The notes beneath the pieces are model-generated. The model saw only the letters and a program-made list of their open reading frames with translations, did not search any database and had not been told where the DNA came from. Shown here in pieces: positions 15,743-25,520 of a stretch of 64,000 nucleotides of DNA. Source of the DNA: Pseudomonas wenzhouensis (lineage in GTDB: Bacteria; Pseudomonadota; Gammaproteobacteria; Pseudomonadales; Pseudomonadaceae). Position 1 is the stretch's first letter; the number at the start of each line of letters is the position of its first letter. The position numbers and the translations under genes were made by a program. The stretch spans positions 1,984,001-2,048,000 of the forward strand of contig NZ_CP072610.1 in NCBI RefSeq assembly GCF_021029445.1, in the 5' to 3' direction.

Positions 15743-16726
15743 CTAAGTTGCTTTTGGTGTAGCGTGCTTTCTAGCCGAAATGCTTGCTCGCACTTCACTT
15801 GCCGTGCATCCAAAATGCTTGCGGAAGCTGCGAGTGAACTGGGCCTGATCGCTAAAGCCCAATTGCAGGGCTAAATCACCAATCGAAAAATGGCATTGCG
15901 GATCATGTAGGCGGCGGTAGATGGCCTCAAGGCGCTGTAAGCGAATCCACTCCCCCAGGCTGTACGGCGTGCTTGTGAAGAGTTTGTGTACATAACGTAC
16001 TGAAAGCCCACAGGCGCTGGCTACCTGTTGCGGGCTGAGGTCGGGCGAACACAGATTTTGCTCAACATAGTGTTCGATACGCTGAAGGTGCAGGGCGGCC
16101 AGGTTCGAGCTTTCGCTGTTAAGTACCCGCTCATCTTGCCTTAGGGCCATCAGCAGTGTTGAAAGCGCCTGTTCCAGCAACATATGACGAGCCGCTTGGT
16201 CGCATTCGTCAAAGCGTGCAGCACACATCGCCAGCTGGTCGACAAAGATTCGCCCCAGGCTTCTTTTGGCGTCAAAGCAGAAGCGCGTGTAGCGTTCTGC
16301 CCCGCGCAGTTGTCCATGCAATGCACGCTCGGGAAGTTTGAATACCCAGAGGTCGTTATCGCTGGTGTAGTGGAAGCGATAGGGCGCGTCACCCCGTTCG
16401 AAAATAAAGCCACCCGGCTGGCAGTGCAGTTCACGGCCATCCTGTTCAAAGTGCACTTCGGTGCGCCTTGGAACCGTGACCAGATAGCAGGCCTCATGGT
16501 CATTGCTGACCTGGGCCTTGCTACGCGAATAGCCGAGCTGACTGGAGCGCAGGCGTGAGAGCGTCAGGGCTGTGCTATTGGTTTCCCAGATCTGCAGGCT
16601 GCCACTGAACGACGTATTGGGCGCAAATTCCAGCGAAAGCGGGAAGTAGGTACGGCGGATGACTTCTGCCCAACGCGGTTGGCGTTCGTTATCAGGCCAA
16701 TAGCGGGTGGAGAGTTGATGTGCCAT
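15743..16726 (-). CDS. AraC-family regulator next to hyuA (OplR-like position)
   Basis: A 327-residue regulator with an AraC_binding_2/FeaR-type N-terminal sensing domain ('CYLVTVPRRTEVHFEQDGRELHCQPGGFIFERGDAPYRFHY') and a C-terminal pair of helix-turn-helices ('LSPQQVASACGLSVRYVHKLFTSTPYSLGEWI', 'FSIGDLALQLGFSDQAQFTRSFRKHFGCTASEV'). It is co-directional with and downstream of hyuA, beyond a hairpin at 16760-16785. In P. putida an AraC regulator, OplR, lies beside the oplBA lactamase genes and responds to lactams. By position and family this is the likely counterpart, but orthology was not tested. Confidence 0.85.
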   Translation of the reverse strand: MAHQLSTRYWPDNERQPRWAEVIRRTYFPLSLEFAPNTSFSGSLQIWETNSTALTLSRLRSSQLGYSRSKAQVSNDHEACYLVTVPRRTEVHFEQDGRELHCQPGGFIFERGDAPYRFHYTSDNDLWVFKLPERALHGQLRGAERYTRFCFDAKRSLGRIFVDQLAMCAARFDECDQAARHMLLEQALSTLLMALRQDERVLNSESSNLAALHLQRIEHYVEQNLCSPDLSPQQVASACGLSVRYVHKLFTSTPYSLGEWIRLQRLEAIYRRLHDPQCHFSIGDLALQLGFSDQAQFTRSFRKHFGCTASEVRASISARKHATPKAT

Positions 16727-16759
16727 GGCCAGTCCTCGTCTGTTGTTATTGTGAGGACA

Positions 16760-16785
16760 GCGCCGAGCCTTAATGGGCTCGGCGC
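16760..16785. other. GC-rich hairpin between hyuA and the araC-type gene
   Basis: GCGCCGAGCC and its complement with a six-base loop. On the leftward strand it is followed by TGTCCTCAC, not a thymine run, so it may attenuate or stabilise the hyuA end and not terminate fully. The araC-type gene starts 34 bp further on. Confidence 0.5.
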
Positions 16786-16822
16786 CGCTGTTTTGCCATC
16801 ATTTCCCAGTGCTTAGACGGGG

Positions 16823-18913
16823 TCAATCACCGGGTGTCAGCCTATAGGTTGCCGAGGGCTCCAGGGTTGCGCGCCAGCCAGGCGGAACGACGATGTTGGT
16901 CGTCGGCTCTTCAATCACGCAGGGCCCCTGAATGCTTTGCCCGGCACGCAACCGATCACCGTTGTAGACCGGGGTGTCCTGCCACGGGGCGTCAGCACTG
17001 AACAACATGGGCCTGTGGCCTTCAGGCGCCGCTTCACAGGTCAGTGCTGGAACTTCCAGCTCAGGTAGGGGCGGTCGTTGCAAGCGGGCAATAACCGAGC
17101 ATTCGAGGTTGACAAGTTCAACCGGGCTATCCGGTTCGCTGTACGAGAACAGCGCTTTATGCCGCTGATGGAAGGCTTCGCGCAGTGCCGCCAGGCTGTT
17201 GCGGTCCAGTTGCTCACAGCTCAGCTCGACGTTGCATTCATGGATCTGGCCGAGATAACGAATTTCCAGGGTGTACTGGCAGTCCACCTGGTTGCCGGTG
17301 CTGAAACCATCATCACGCAGATTTGCCAAGCCGCGCTCACGCAGGTCATGCAGGGTCTTGTTCAGCAGCTCAAGATCGACATGGGCGTCATCGAGCAGCA
17401 TCGGCAGAGTCGTCAGCTGATCGTAGCGGATATCCGAAAGAATTTGTCCGAAGGCACATAGGCCGGAAGCCACCTTGGGGATCAGGACGACTTTGCTGCC
17501 GATTTCTTCAGCCAGGCGCATCACGTGCATGCCGGCGGCGCCACCGGCACCGATCAGGGCGAAGTCTCGCGGGTCATAGCCACGCTCAACGGAAACCCGA
17601 CGGATGCCGCTGACCATGTTCAGGTTAACCAGGGTGATGATGCCAATTGCCGCTCGCTCGACACTGATACCCAGTGGTTCGGCAATTTTGCTGCGAATGG
17701 CATCAATCGCGGCTTTGCGGTCGAGGCGGATACTGCCACCGAGCAGGGCACCGTCAGGCAGGTAGCCAAGCGCCAGATTGGCGTCGGTGACGGTCGGCTC
17801 TGTACCGCCTTTGCCATAGCAAACCGGGCCGGGTGTCGCCCCGGCACTGCGTGGGCCGACCTGAAGCATGCCGAAGTCGTCCAAATGCGCAATTGAGCCG
17901 CCCCCCGCACCGAGTGTCTCCACTTGGATCATCGGCACACCGATGCGATAGCGCAGGAAATCGCTGTCCTTGCTGAAGTTGGTGCGTCCGCCCTTGCTCA
18001 GGGTGATGTCGAACGAGGTGCCGCCCATGTCCACGGTGATGACGTTATCGATACCGAATGGCTGCGCCACGCACAGGCCTGCTTGTGGTGCGGAGGCGGG
18101 GCCGGAGTTGATCGCGTTGACCGCGCGCGTGCGCATCACCACACCCGGCGCCAAACCGCCGTTGGATTGGAAGTAACGCGTGGGTTGCTGCGCGCCCAGC
18201 TCAACGAACAGCGAGTCGATGCGCTCGATATAGCGAGCCATTACCGGGCTCAGGTAGGCGTTGACCACGGCCGTCGAGGTGCGCGTGTACTCACGTATCT
18301 GCGGGAATATCTCGTGGCCACAGCAAACAAAAACGTCTGGCAGTGCCGCACGTACCAGGGCCATTGCGCGTTGTTCATGGCGGGGGTTGCGTACTGACCA
18401 GACAAAGGAAATGGCGACCGCTTCAACCGCTTGTTCGCGGAAGTAATCGATGGCCGCCATGATGGCGGCTTCGTCCAGCTCGCTGTGTTCGGATCCATCG
18501 CTGAGGATGCGCCCACCGATAGGGCGGCGCAGGTGGCGCGGTACCAGCATATGAGCCGGTGGGTAAGTGGCGTCATAGCGGTGGCCGTCTTCTTTATGGC
18601 CCAGGCGGATTTCAAGGCTGTCCTCATGGCCGGCGGTGCACAGCAGGCCAACCTTGACCCCGGTCTTTTCGATCAGGGCGTTGAGCGCCACCGTGGTGCC
18701 ATTGATGCACAGATCGCAGTCGGCAATGATTTCAGCCGGGCTGCGGCCGATGGCATCGGCGATCTGAGCCAGGCCATTGCGGATTGCCAGCGTGCCATCG
18801 TGCGGGGTGGAGGGGGCCTTGAACAGCTGCACATTGCCACTGCGATCAGCGAGGATGAAATCGGTAAAGGTGCCGCCAGCATCGATGCCCAGGCGATATT
18901 GTTGTTTAGTCAT
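16823..18913 (-). CDS. Hydantoinase/5-oxoprolinase subunit A (OplA/CapA-like)
   Basis: A 696-residue ATP-dependent amidohydrolase subunit. The actin-like ATPase half shows 'LGIDAGGTFTDFILAD' at the N terminus and a second phosphate loop 'VDMGGTSFDITL' at about 294-305, then 'GAGGGSIAHLDD' and 'GAGGAAGMHVMRLAEEIG'. With subunit B it opens cyclic amides at the cost of ATP: hydantoins, 5-oxoproline, or lactams as in OplBA of P. putida and caprolactamase of P. jessenii. The ATG at 18913 has GAGGA eight bases upstream; a GTG overlapping the hyuB stop is the alternative. The gap to hyuB is 20 bp, so they form one operon. Confidence 0.9.
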   Translation of the reverse strand: MTKQQYRLGIDAGGTFTDFILADRSGNVQLFKAPSTPHDGTLAIRNGLAQIADAIGRSPAEIIADCDLCINGTTVALNALIEKTGVKVGLLCTAGHEDSLEIRLGHKEDGHRYDATYPPAHMLVPRHLRRPIGGRILSDGSEHSELDEAAIMAAIDYFREQAVEAVAISFVWSVRNPRHEQRAMALVRAALPDVFVCCGHEIFPQIREYTRTSTAVVNAYLSPVMARYIERIDSLFVELGAQQPTRYFQSNGGLAPGVVMRTRAVNAINSGPASAPQAGLCVAQPFGIDNVITVDMGGTSFDITLSKGGRTNFSKDSDFLRYRIGVPMIQVETLGAGGGSIAHLDDFGMLQVGPRSAGATPGPVCYGKGGTEPTVTDANLALGYLPDGALLGGSIRLDRKAAIDAIRSKIAEPLGISVERAAIGIITLVNLNMVSGIRRVSVERGYDPRDFALIGAGGAAGMHVMRLAEEIGSKVVLIPKVASGLCAFGQILSDIRYDQLTTLPMLLDDAHVDLELLNKTLHDLRERGLANLRDDGFSTGNQVDCQYTLEIRYLGQIHECNVELSCEQLDRNSLAALREAFHQRHKALFSYSEPDSPVELVNLECSVIARLQRPPLPELEVPALTCEAAPEGHRPMLFSADAPWQDTPVYNGDRLRAGQSIQGPCVIEEPTTNIVVPPGWRATLEPSATYRLTPGD

Positions 18914-18933
18914 GCTCTTATCCTCTGCTGTGC

Positions 18934-20679
18934 TCACTGCGCCGTGCGCAGGACGTGGGTGGCGAGTTCATCAAAACGGCCCTGGCTGTCGATGACCACG
19001 CCGTACTCCAGGCGAGCGCCTTCGTGTGAAACCAGCCCGTTGCGCACATCATTGAGTACCGCAGCAACCGGTCGTCGCAGTGGGTTGCCATAGCCACCAC
19101 CGCCCGGGTTGATGTTGATAACCCGCTCGCCCGGTTGCGCGGTGAGCATGGTGTTCTGGATGAAGTGGCTTTCTTCGCCATCGGCACGCTGGTGAATCAG
19201 ACGGCCAAGTTTGGGTTCAATCAGGGTGTTCTTGGCACCGGCAGCACCGGCGGCCGGGAGTTGGCGACCTTCACCGAAGCCCACCACAGTCATGGCATGT
19301 TGCAGCGGTTCAATTTCCAGCCGGGTACCGGAGCCACCGCGGTATTCGCCGGCACCGCCGCTGTCGGCCATCAGGCTGTAGCGATGGATCAGGATGGGGT
19401 AGGAGTACTCAAGCAGTTCGATATCCCCGGACATCAGCGCCCCGAAGCAGCACAGCGGACCACAGGCCGGCCAGCCATCCATGCCCTTGTTGGCACCGGC
19501 GCCGGAGATGATCGAGGCGAGCACCATGGTCACGTATTCTTGATTGCCGTTGCGCGGGTCGTGACCGGCGATGTTGATGCCGCTTGCATGGCCCCAGGAT
19601 GCCGTGACCCGTTCCGGTGCTGCCTGTTCCAGTGCCTGGCGCACGGCGTCGGCGAGGGTTTCCATCGGTGTTGTGGTGCTGTTGACATGCGGCGCTGGCT
19701 CTTGGGCATTGCACAGCGTACCGGGTTGGCCTAGGTCAACCGTGACACAGCGGTACAGGCCTTCGTTATACGGCGGCGGCACCTGGGCGAACATCATCAG
19801 GCCCAGATAAACACCGGAAACGGAGTTGCCCTCATAGGAGTTGATAAAGTAGGGCACCTGAGGCGGGCTTTCGATTAGCACATGGGCTTCATCACCCCGG
19901 ATCTCGACACGCGCCGTGATCGCCAACTCGCCCAGGCCATGCCCGGAGTCTTCGAGAACGGCGGTGCCTGAGTAGAAGCCGTCCGGTACTTCGCGCAGTA
20001 GGGCACGCATATGGCGGTCGGCCATGTCCTTCAGCTCGCTGATGCAGGCGCGGACCTGCTCAACGCCATAGCGGTCGAGCAGCTCGATCAGGTGGCGTTC
20101 ACCCACGCTGCAGGCACCGTACTGGGCATTCAGATCGCCTTCCTGATAAGCACGCGCCCGCATGTTGGTCAGCAGCAGGTTGACCACGTCCTCGCGGCGC
20201 TTGCCCTGCGACCACAACTTGACCGGCGGAATACGCAGACCTTCAGCGTAGATTTCCTTGGCATCCGGGTTGTAACCTGCAGGCACAGGGCCGCCGATAT
20301 CCGTCAGGTGGCCCTTGCAGACGGTCCAGAATACCAACTCGCCTTTGTAAAAAACGGGCTTGTACATGCAGCAGTCGAGGATGTGACTGCCTTTATAGGC
20401 GGGGTCGTTGTGATAGATGACGTCACCTTCGGCAATGTCATCGCCGAAGAAGCCGGCCACACATTTCATGGCTGGAATCAGCGAGCCAAGGTGAATGGGG
20501 ATGTCTTGGCCCTGCAGGATCATTTCCGGCAGATGGTCAAACAGTGCATTGGAGTAGTCGTGGGCGAGGTTGAACACGCTCGAACGACTGGTCTTCTCCA
20601 GCGTCAGGGTCATTTCTCGCTGGGCGGTTTCGAGTGCACCGCGCACGACTGCCAGGGTGATCGGATCTACTGTGCTCAT
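18934..20679 (-). CDS. Hydantoinase/5-oxoprolinase subunit B (OplB/CapB-like)
   Basis: A 581-residue HyuB-family protein, first gene of the operon. Family marks are 'DPITLAVVRGALETAQREM', 'LAHDYSNALFDHLPEMILQGQDIPIHLGSL', 'GDVIYHNDPAYKGSHILD', 'GHLTDIGGPVPAGYNPDAKEIYAEGLRIPPVKL' and the C-terminal 'NINPGGGGYGNPLRRP'. This subunit carries the metal-binding hydrolytic site and A activates the amide with ATP. The neighbouring genes for transamination and glutarate oxidation suggest a lactam substrate; hydantoin or 5-oxoproline remain possible. Confidence 0.9.
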   Translation of the reverse strand: MSTVDPITLAVVRGALETAQREMTLTLEKTSRSSVFNLAHDYSNALFDHLPEMILQGQDIPIHLGSLIPAMKCVAGFFGDDIAEGDVIYHNDPAYKGSHILDCCMYKPVFYKGELVFWTVCKGHLTDIGGPVPAGYNPDAKEIYAEGLRIPPVKLWSQGKRREDVVNLLLTNMRARAYQEGDLNAQYGACSVGERHLIELLDRYGVEQVRACISELKDMADRHMRALLREVPDGFYSGTAVLEDSGHGLGELAITARVEIRGDEAHVLIESPPQVPYFINSYEGNSVSGVYLGLMMFAQVPPPYNEGLYRCVTVDLGQPGTLCNAQEPAPHVNSTTTPMETLADAVRQALEQAAPERVTASWGHASGINIAGHDPRNGNQEYVTMVLASIISGAGANKGMDGWPACGPLCCFGALMSGDIELLEYSYPILIHRYSLMADSGGAGEYRGGSGTRLEIEPLQHAMTVVGFGEGRQLPAAGAAGAKNTLIEPKLGRLIHQRADGEESHFIQNTMLTAQPGERVININPGGGGYGNPLRRPVAAVLNDVRNGLVSHEGARLEYGVVIDSQGRFDELATHVLRTAQ

Positions 20680-20986
20680 GGGTCACCACAAATCTTGTTT
20701 TTGTCCGTGTGAGGGCCGTGACGGATGTCTTGCCCACGCCGCTAAAACTACGCCGCGCGGGCATTACTGGCTTGTCGCCTGGCGCACTGTTTATTGCTGT
20801 GTGGTGCACTGATCCGGCGGGGTGACGATGATGAAAGCGGGGGCCTGTGGCGTGCTGGCTGATCTGCGCTGCAGCCGTGGCAAGCATTGGAGCCAAGCGC
20901 TTTTATTGGCGGCGGCAACATAAAAAAGCCAGCGCGAGGCTGGCCAAAACAGGAGCATCAGGAGGCATGAATGCCGGTCAATGGCC
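20680..20986. other. Intergenic region between porin and hyuB
   Basis: 307 bp without a gene. It should contain the leftward hyuBA promoter and the end of the porin transcript (hairpin at 20928-20944). I see no clear sigma-70 boxes or dyad that I would assign to the regulator. Confidence 0.5.
20922..20944 (-). terminator. Rho-independent terminator of the porin gene
   Basis: On the leftward strand, GCCAGC and its complement with a five-base loop are followed by TTTTTTA. It starts about 40 bp after the porin stop, so porin and hyuBA are probably separate transcripts. Confidence 0.8.
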
Positions 20987-22165
20987 TCAGAAGTAGTAAC
21001 CGATGTTGGCGTACAGCTGGTTTTCCCAACGGTCGCTGCCGCCTTCACCGAGGCTCTGGGTGTAACTTCCGCCACCGATGTAGGGATCGTGTTTGCCATG
21101 CAGCCACTCGACGGCGATCCACAGGTCTTTCACCGAGAAGGACGTACCGAGAATGAAGCGTTGGGAGTCCTCAAAGCGGGCTTTGTCCTTGTCGAAGAGG
21201 CTGTAGTTGCCATAGACCTTAACGCCGGAGACCCAGCCGAAGTTGCCGGCAATGTCGTAGCTCAGGTCGGCCACATACAAGTTGCCCTTGGCCGCTACGT
21301 TAAAGGTGCCGTCGAAACTGCCAAAGCTAACCAGATCGTCACGGCCAGGATTGTCCGGCGACATCACTTGCCGGGTGGCCTGGAGTTGAATGCCCCACGG
21401 TCCGTTTTTGCCCATGTAGTGCGCCGCTAAGGCATTGCGTCGACCGCTGTCGCGGGTGTCCTGGTTTTCAAGTGTGGAACTCAGCAATGACGCGCCGATC
21501 TCCGATTGCCAGGGACCCAGGGCCACGTTGTGGGCCAGGCGCGCCACAAAAATGTCGTGCTCGTGGTTGTCGCTGCCATCGACCACATAGTCGTCGGCGG
21601 TGGCCACGCTGGTCGAGTAGGTGCGGCCGCCACGACTGGTTCCCTGGCCCTGATCGGCCGGGCTCAGGTAGTAGCCGAGTTGCAGATTCCAGTCATCCTG
21701 CTGGTGGATGTATTTGACCCCCAGATTCTGGATGTCCTCGATACCGATTACGTTGCCCAGCGACTGAAAAAAGGTACTGCCGATATAGGGTTGCAGGCCG
21801 AAGGGAATCTTGTTCAAGCCAGCATGAATTTCACCTGCCGCATCGAACTTGTAGCCAACCCATGCGTACTCGGCGAAGGAGATATCACCCACCTCCTGCG
21901 TGTACTGGTAAGGATAGGCATCGCCGTAGAAACGGTATTTGGCGGCGCCTATCCAGCTGTCTGAGGTGTAGGTCGCGGTGATGAACGCCGTATCGAAACT
22001 GAGCTTGTCGATGTTGCGATCAGGATCGATATCAACGCGGGCGCGTACCGCGCCCCCGATATCCAGGTTGTCGTTGATGGCAACAGCACCTGCCGGCAGT
22101 GCGATGCTGGCGACCAGCGGCAGGGCAGTCATGATCAGGAAGGGGCGGGCGTTGCGTGTGGTCAT
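20987..22165 (-). CDS. Outer-membrane porin
   Basis: A 392-residue beta-barrel protein with a signal peptide ('LIMTALPLVASIALPAGAVA'), many alternating amphipathic strands and the terminal phenylalanine ('LYANIGYYF') recognised by the BAM machinery. The ATG at 22165 has AGGAG eight bases upstream; a longer frame exists but lacks this. The family looks like the DcaP/alginate-type substrate-specific porins rather than OprD. Its place between hyuB and the NCS1 permease suggests that it admits the same cyclic amide or a related solute. Confidence 0.82.
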   Translation of the reverse strand: MTTRNARPFLIMTALPLVASIALPAGAVAINDNLDIGGAVRARVDIDPDRNIDKLSFDTAFITATYTSDSWIGAAKYRFYGDAYPYQYTQEVGDISFAEYAWVGYKFDAAGEIHAGLNKIPFGLQPYIGSTFFQSLGNVIGIEDIQNLGVKYIHQQDDWNLQLGYYLSPADQGQGTSRGGRTYSTSVATADDYVVDGSDNHEHDIFVARLAHNVALGPWQSEIGASLLSSTLENQDTRDSGRRNALAAHYMGKNGPWGIQLQATRQVMSPDNPGRDDLVSFGSFDGTFNVAAKGNLYVADLSYDIAGNFGWVSGVKVYGNYSLFDKDKARFEDSQRFILGTSFSVKDLWIAVEWLHGKHDPYIGGGSYTQSLGEGGSDRWENQLYANIGYYF

Positions 22166-22299
22166 GGGGCGACTCCTTTGCATTATTTGTGTTGTTTTTT
22201 GCAATGCAGCGGCAAACCGCGGCACCTGCCGAGGTCTGGGCTCAATCGCTGTGTTCAGGGAGAAGGCCACCGGCTAAGCCGGTGGCAGAGACGGCGAAG

Positions 22300-23661
22300 T
22301 CAGCTGCAATGAGGACTCAGAAACCAGCTGCGTTTTGCATTGCCCAGCAGTAGCCAGTAAGCGGCAAAGGCACTGATAAAGGTCACAGGGGCTGAGTAGG
22401 AGGCCAAGGCCGCTCCGTTGAGATTGAGCAGCGCAATGCCAAGGCCGGCGGCAAAAAACCATGCAGACAGGCCGCAGAAGTTGAACGAGGCAACACGGTC
22501 GCTCTGGTATTCCAGTTTGCCGTCGAACAGTTGCTCGTATTTGGGCGAGAAAATGTGCGCCAGTGCGATAGCGACCCAGGCCACGACAAAGATGCTCTGG
22601 TACGCCAGCGCTTGCAGGATGTAGCTGAATACATTGAGCAGCATCAGCGCATAGACCACGACGCCCACGACAACCGCCCACATCACATAAGGCACGCTGG
22701 CCAGGCCAAAGCGGCTGAAAAATGCCTGCATATTGCTGGCGGCCAAGAAGAAGTTGGCGGTATTGATTCGCGTCTGGCTGACCCAGACGAACAGCAGACC
22801 CCAAACCCCCATAAGCTCGACGATGGCCAGCACCACCGAAACTTCCGATAGACCGCCCTGAGTGGGAATGGTCGCCGCCAGGAAAATCCCGACCAGCCCG
22901 TTGACCAGAAAGGTAAAGACGTAAAACGGCAAACCGAAGTTGAAGGTGGCGTGGTAGCGGGCATCTTCCTGGCGGCCAAAACGGGCGTAGTCCCAGGTGT
23001 ACATCATGAGAATCCACACGCCCATGAAATAGGTGAAGCAATCCCACCAGCCATTGCTGACAGGGCCGCTCTCGGGTCCCATCTCCAGCCAGGCATTGCT
23101 GTAGCCGTACTCCCCGACAGCCATGATGACCACGGCAACCAGGCCTACAAGATAAAGCGGTAGCAGTACGCCGTTGAACTTGTCCAGCCAGGTTTGCACG
23201 CTGCCAAACACCAGGGGCACGCTGTACAGCACCACCAGGAAATAGGCCTGGCCGAGGCTTAAGCCGGAGAAGTAGTTCTGGATGGCAATGGCAATGACCG
23301 AGCCCTCGAACACGCTGTAGTAAATGGCGGTGGCGAAAAAGATCAGGGTGGCCAGTGCGGCCCCCGTTTTGCCGAATAAGACGCGGGAAAACAGGGCTAC
23401 TGACAGCCCGGTCTTGATGGCATAGCGGGCAATGACGCCATTGATGGCGGCGTAAGTGACCACCGAGAGTAGCAAGCCAATAATGGCGTTCTGCGTGCCA
23501 AAGTTCATGGCCAGGGTGGCGGACACCACCAGCCAGAACATGGCGCTGCACAGTGCCCACCAGGCCATGGTGAGTGAGCCTTTGCTCATGCGTTGAGTGG
23601 CGGGAACCGCCACGAGGGCACAGTCGGCAGTTTCGCCTTGTTTCTTGATATTTGCGGCCAT
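22300..23661 (-). CDS. NCS1-family cytosine/hydantoin-type permease
   Basis: A 453-residue inner-membrane symporter with about twelve transmembrane segments. The run 'MAWWALCSAMFWLVVSATLAMNFGTQNAIIGLLLS' and 'WWDCFTYFMGVWILMMYTWDYARFGR' resembles purine-cytosine permeases. This family carries nucleobases, hydantoins and allantoin, all cyclic amides, so a lactam or hydantoin is a reasonable cargo next to a HyuAB enzyme. The porin gene lies 134 bp downstream on the same strand and the two may be co-transcribed. Upstream it is separated from gabD by a terminator. Confidence 0.83.
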   Translation of the reverse strand: MAANIKKQGETADCALVAVPATQRMSKGSLTMAWWALCSAMFWLVVSATLAMNFGTQNAIIGLLLSVVTYAAINGVIARYAIKTGLSVALFSRVLFGKTGAALATLIFFATAIYYSVFEGSVIAIAIQNYFSGLSLGQAYFLVVLYSVPLVFGSVQTWLDKFNGVLLPLYLVGLVAVVIMAVGEYGYSNAWLEMGPESGPVSNGWWDCFTYFMGVWILMMYTWDYARFGRQEDARYHATFNFGLPFYVFTFLVNGLVGIFLAATIPTQGGLSEVSVVLAIVELMGVWGLLFVWVSQTRINTANFFLAASNMQAFFSRFGLASVPYVMWAVVVGVVVYALMLLNVFSYILQALAYQSIFVVAWVAIALAHIFSPKYEQLFDGKLEYQSDRVASFNFCGLSAWFFAAGLGIALLNLNGAALASYSAPVTFISAFAAYWLLLGNAKRSWFLSPHCS

Positions 23662-24002
23662 GACTCTTCTCTTGTTGTTGTGGGAGAGATTGGAGTCATG
23701 ATCCTAGGGCGGGCCTTGCCTAAAAAATTGCAGCTGGCGGCCCCGTTTTTTGTCATCCAGTGAACTCGGTTTGAGCGCCGATGCACGGAGACAAACCGGC
23801 CCTGTTCAGCCGCTGGTGGCTGCATCATGTGCGCCCGGCGCGGAGCTTTCCGGCCATAAAAAATGCGGCTCACGTTCGCCGTGGCCGCATTTTCAGTGCT
23901 GAAGCAGAGTCGGTAAGCGGTTTACCAATACCGTGAGTCGACACTGTCAAAACGAGGATGGCGCGTCGCGTAAACGCGCTTGCACACGCGCCAGGCGGTT
24001 GT
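23662..24002. other. Intergenic region between gabD and the permease
   Basis: 341 bp holding the gabD-side terminator (23860-23893) and, nearer 23662, the leftward promoter of the permease gene. A short open frame here overlaps both signals and has no recognisable protein features. Confidence 0.5.
23860..23893 (-). terminator. Terminator of the csiD-lhgO-aminotransferase-gabD operon
   Basis: AAAATGCGGC and its exact complement flank an inner CAC/GTG stem; on the leftward strand the outer stem ends in a T-rich stretch. It lies about 110 bp past the gabD stop and separates the glutarate genes from the permease gene. Confidence 0.75.
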
Positions 24003-25451
24003 TCAGATGCCCAGGCACAGGTATTTCAGTTCCAGATAATCCTCAATGCCGTATTTGGAACCTTCACGACCCAGACCGGAGGCTTTGACCCCGCCAAACG
24101 GTGCGACCTCGGTGGAAATGACCCCGGTATTGATACCGACCATGCCGTATTCAAGTGCCTCTGCGACGCGGAATACCCGTCCCAGATCGCGGGCATAGAA
24201 GTAAGAGGCCAAGCCAAACTCCGTGTCATTGGCCATCGCGATCACCTCGGCTTCATCTTTGAAACGGAACAAGGGGGCGAGGGGGCCAAAGGTTTCTTCC
24301 TTGGCTACGGCGGCATGGTTGGGCACATCAACCAGAATGGTCGGCTCGAAGAAGGTGCCGCCCAGTGCGTGAGGCTGGCCACCTGCGACCAGGCGGGCGC
24401 CTTTGGCGAGCGCGTCGGCAATGTGCTCCTGGACTTTGGCCACGGCCTTGGCGTCGATCAGCGGCCCTGTGGTGGTGCCATCATCCAGGCCGTTGCCGAT
24501 TTTCAGTTTCGCCACCGCGGCCTGCAGCTTTTCAACAAAGGCGTCGTAGACACTGTCCTGAATGTAGAGACGGTTGGCGCATACGCAGGTCTGGCCATTG
24601 TTGCGGTACTTGGAAATCAGCGCGCCTTCGACTGCGGCATCCAGATCGGCATCTTCGAAGACAATAAAGGGCGCGTTTCCACCCAGTTCGAGGGACACCT
24701 TTTTGATGTCCTGAGCGCACTCGGCCATTAGTTGCCGACCGATTTCAGTGGAGCCGGTAAAAGTCAGCTTGCGAACGATGGGGTTGTCGGTCAGCTCACT
24801 GCCGACTTCGCTGGCGCTGCCGGTGACAACGCTGAAAACCCCTGCAGGAATTCCGGCCTGTTCAGCCAATGCCGCCAGCGCCAGGGCAGAGTATGGCGTT
24901 TGCGATGCCGGCTTGAGCACCATGGTGCAGCCCGCCGCCAGCGCCGGGCCGGCCTTGCGGGTGATCATGGCTGAAGGAAAGTTCCACGGGGTAATAGCCG
25001 CTGTCACGCCGATCGGTTGCTTGAGCACGAGGATGCGCTTGTCCGGCTGATGACCCGGAATGGTATCGCCGTAGACACGTTTGGCTTCTTCGGCAAACCA
25101 TTCGAGGAACGACGCGGCATAGGCAATCTCGCCCTTGGCTTCACTGAGGGGTTTGCCTTGTTCGATCGTCATCAGCCGACCCAGGTCATCCTGATTGTCC
25201 ATTATCAGCTCGAACCAGCGACGCAGGCGGCCAGCCCGCTCTTTTGCGGTCAGCGCACGCCAGGCGGGAAGGGCGCGTTCGGCGGCGAGAATGGCACGGC
25301 GGGTTTCTTCCCGGCCCATTTTCGGTACATGGCCGATGATCTCGCCGGTGGCGGGGTTGTTGACGGCAATGGTCTGGCCGTTATCAGCATCCAGCCACTG
25401 ACCGTCGATATAGGCTTGCTGGCGAAACAGGGCAGCGTTGTTCAGTTGCAT
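24003..25451 (-). CDS. gabD: Succinate/glutarate-semialdehyde dehydrogenase
   Basis: A 482-residue NAD(P)-dependent aldehyde dehydrogenase. The catalytic Glu is in 'VSLELGGNAPFIVFEDADLD' and the nucleophilic Cys in 'NNGQTCVCANRLYIQD'. 'AITPWNFPSAMITRKAGPALAAGC' and the C-terminal 'APFGGVKASGLGREGSKYGIEDYLE' are GabD/DavD hallmarks. The ATG at 25451 has GGAG eight bases upstream. It would oxidise glutarate semialdehyde to glutarate (or succinate semialdehyde to succinate) after the aminotransferase encoded 69 bp upstream. It is the last gene of a leftward operon. Confidence 0.93.
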   Translation of the reverse strand: MQLNNAALFRQQAYIDGQWLDADNGQTIAVNNPATGEIIGHVPKMGREETRRAILAAERALPAWRALTAKERAGRLRRWFELIMDNQDDLGRLMTIEQGKPLSEAKGEIAYAASFLEWFAEEAKRVYGDTIPGHQPDKRILVLKQPIGVTAAITPWNFPSAMITRKAGPALAAGCTMVLKPASQTPYSALALAALAEQAGIPAGVFSVVTGSASEVGSELTDNPIVRKLTFTGSTEIGRQLMAECAQDIKKVSLELGGNAPFIVFEDADLDAAVEGALISKYRNNGQTCVCANRLYIQDSVYDAFVEKLQAAVAKLKIGNGLDDGTTTGPLIDAKAVAKVQEHIADALAKGARLVAGGQPHALGGTFFEPTILVDVPNHAAVAKEETFGPLAPLFRFKDEAEVIAMANDTEFGLASYFYARDLGRVFRVAEALEYGMVGINTGVISTEVAPFGGVKASGLGREGSKYGIEDYLELKYLCLGI

Positions 25452-25520
25452 AAGGGACTCCGGAGGCATGTGCACCGTTTTTTGTTGGAGTGAGTCCGGC
25501 AGGCCGCAGCCTGCCCGGCG

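Noticed and set aside
23586..23873. Small leftward frame between gabD and the permease
   Set aside because: It overlaps the permease start and the terminator at 23860 and has no recognisable protein features.
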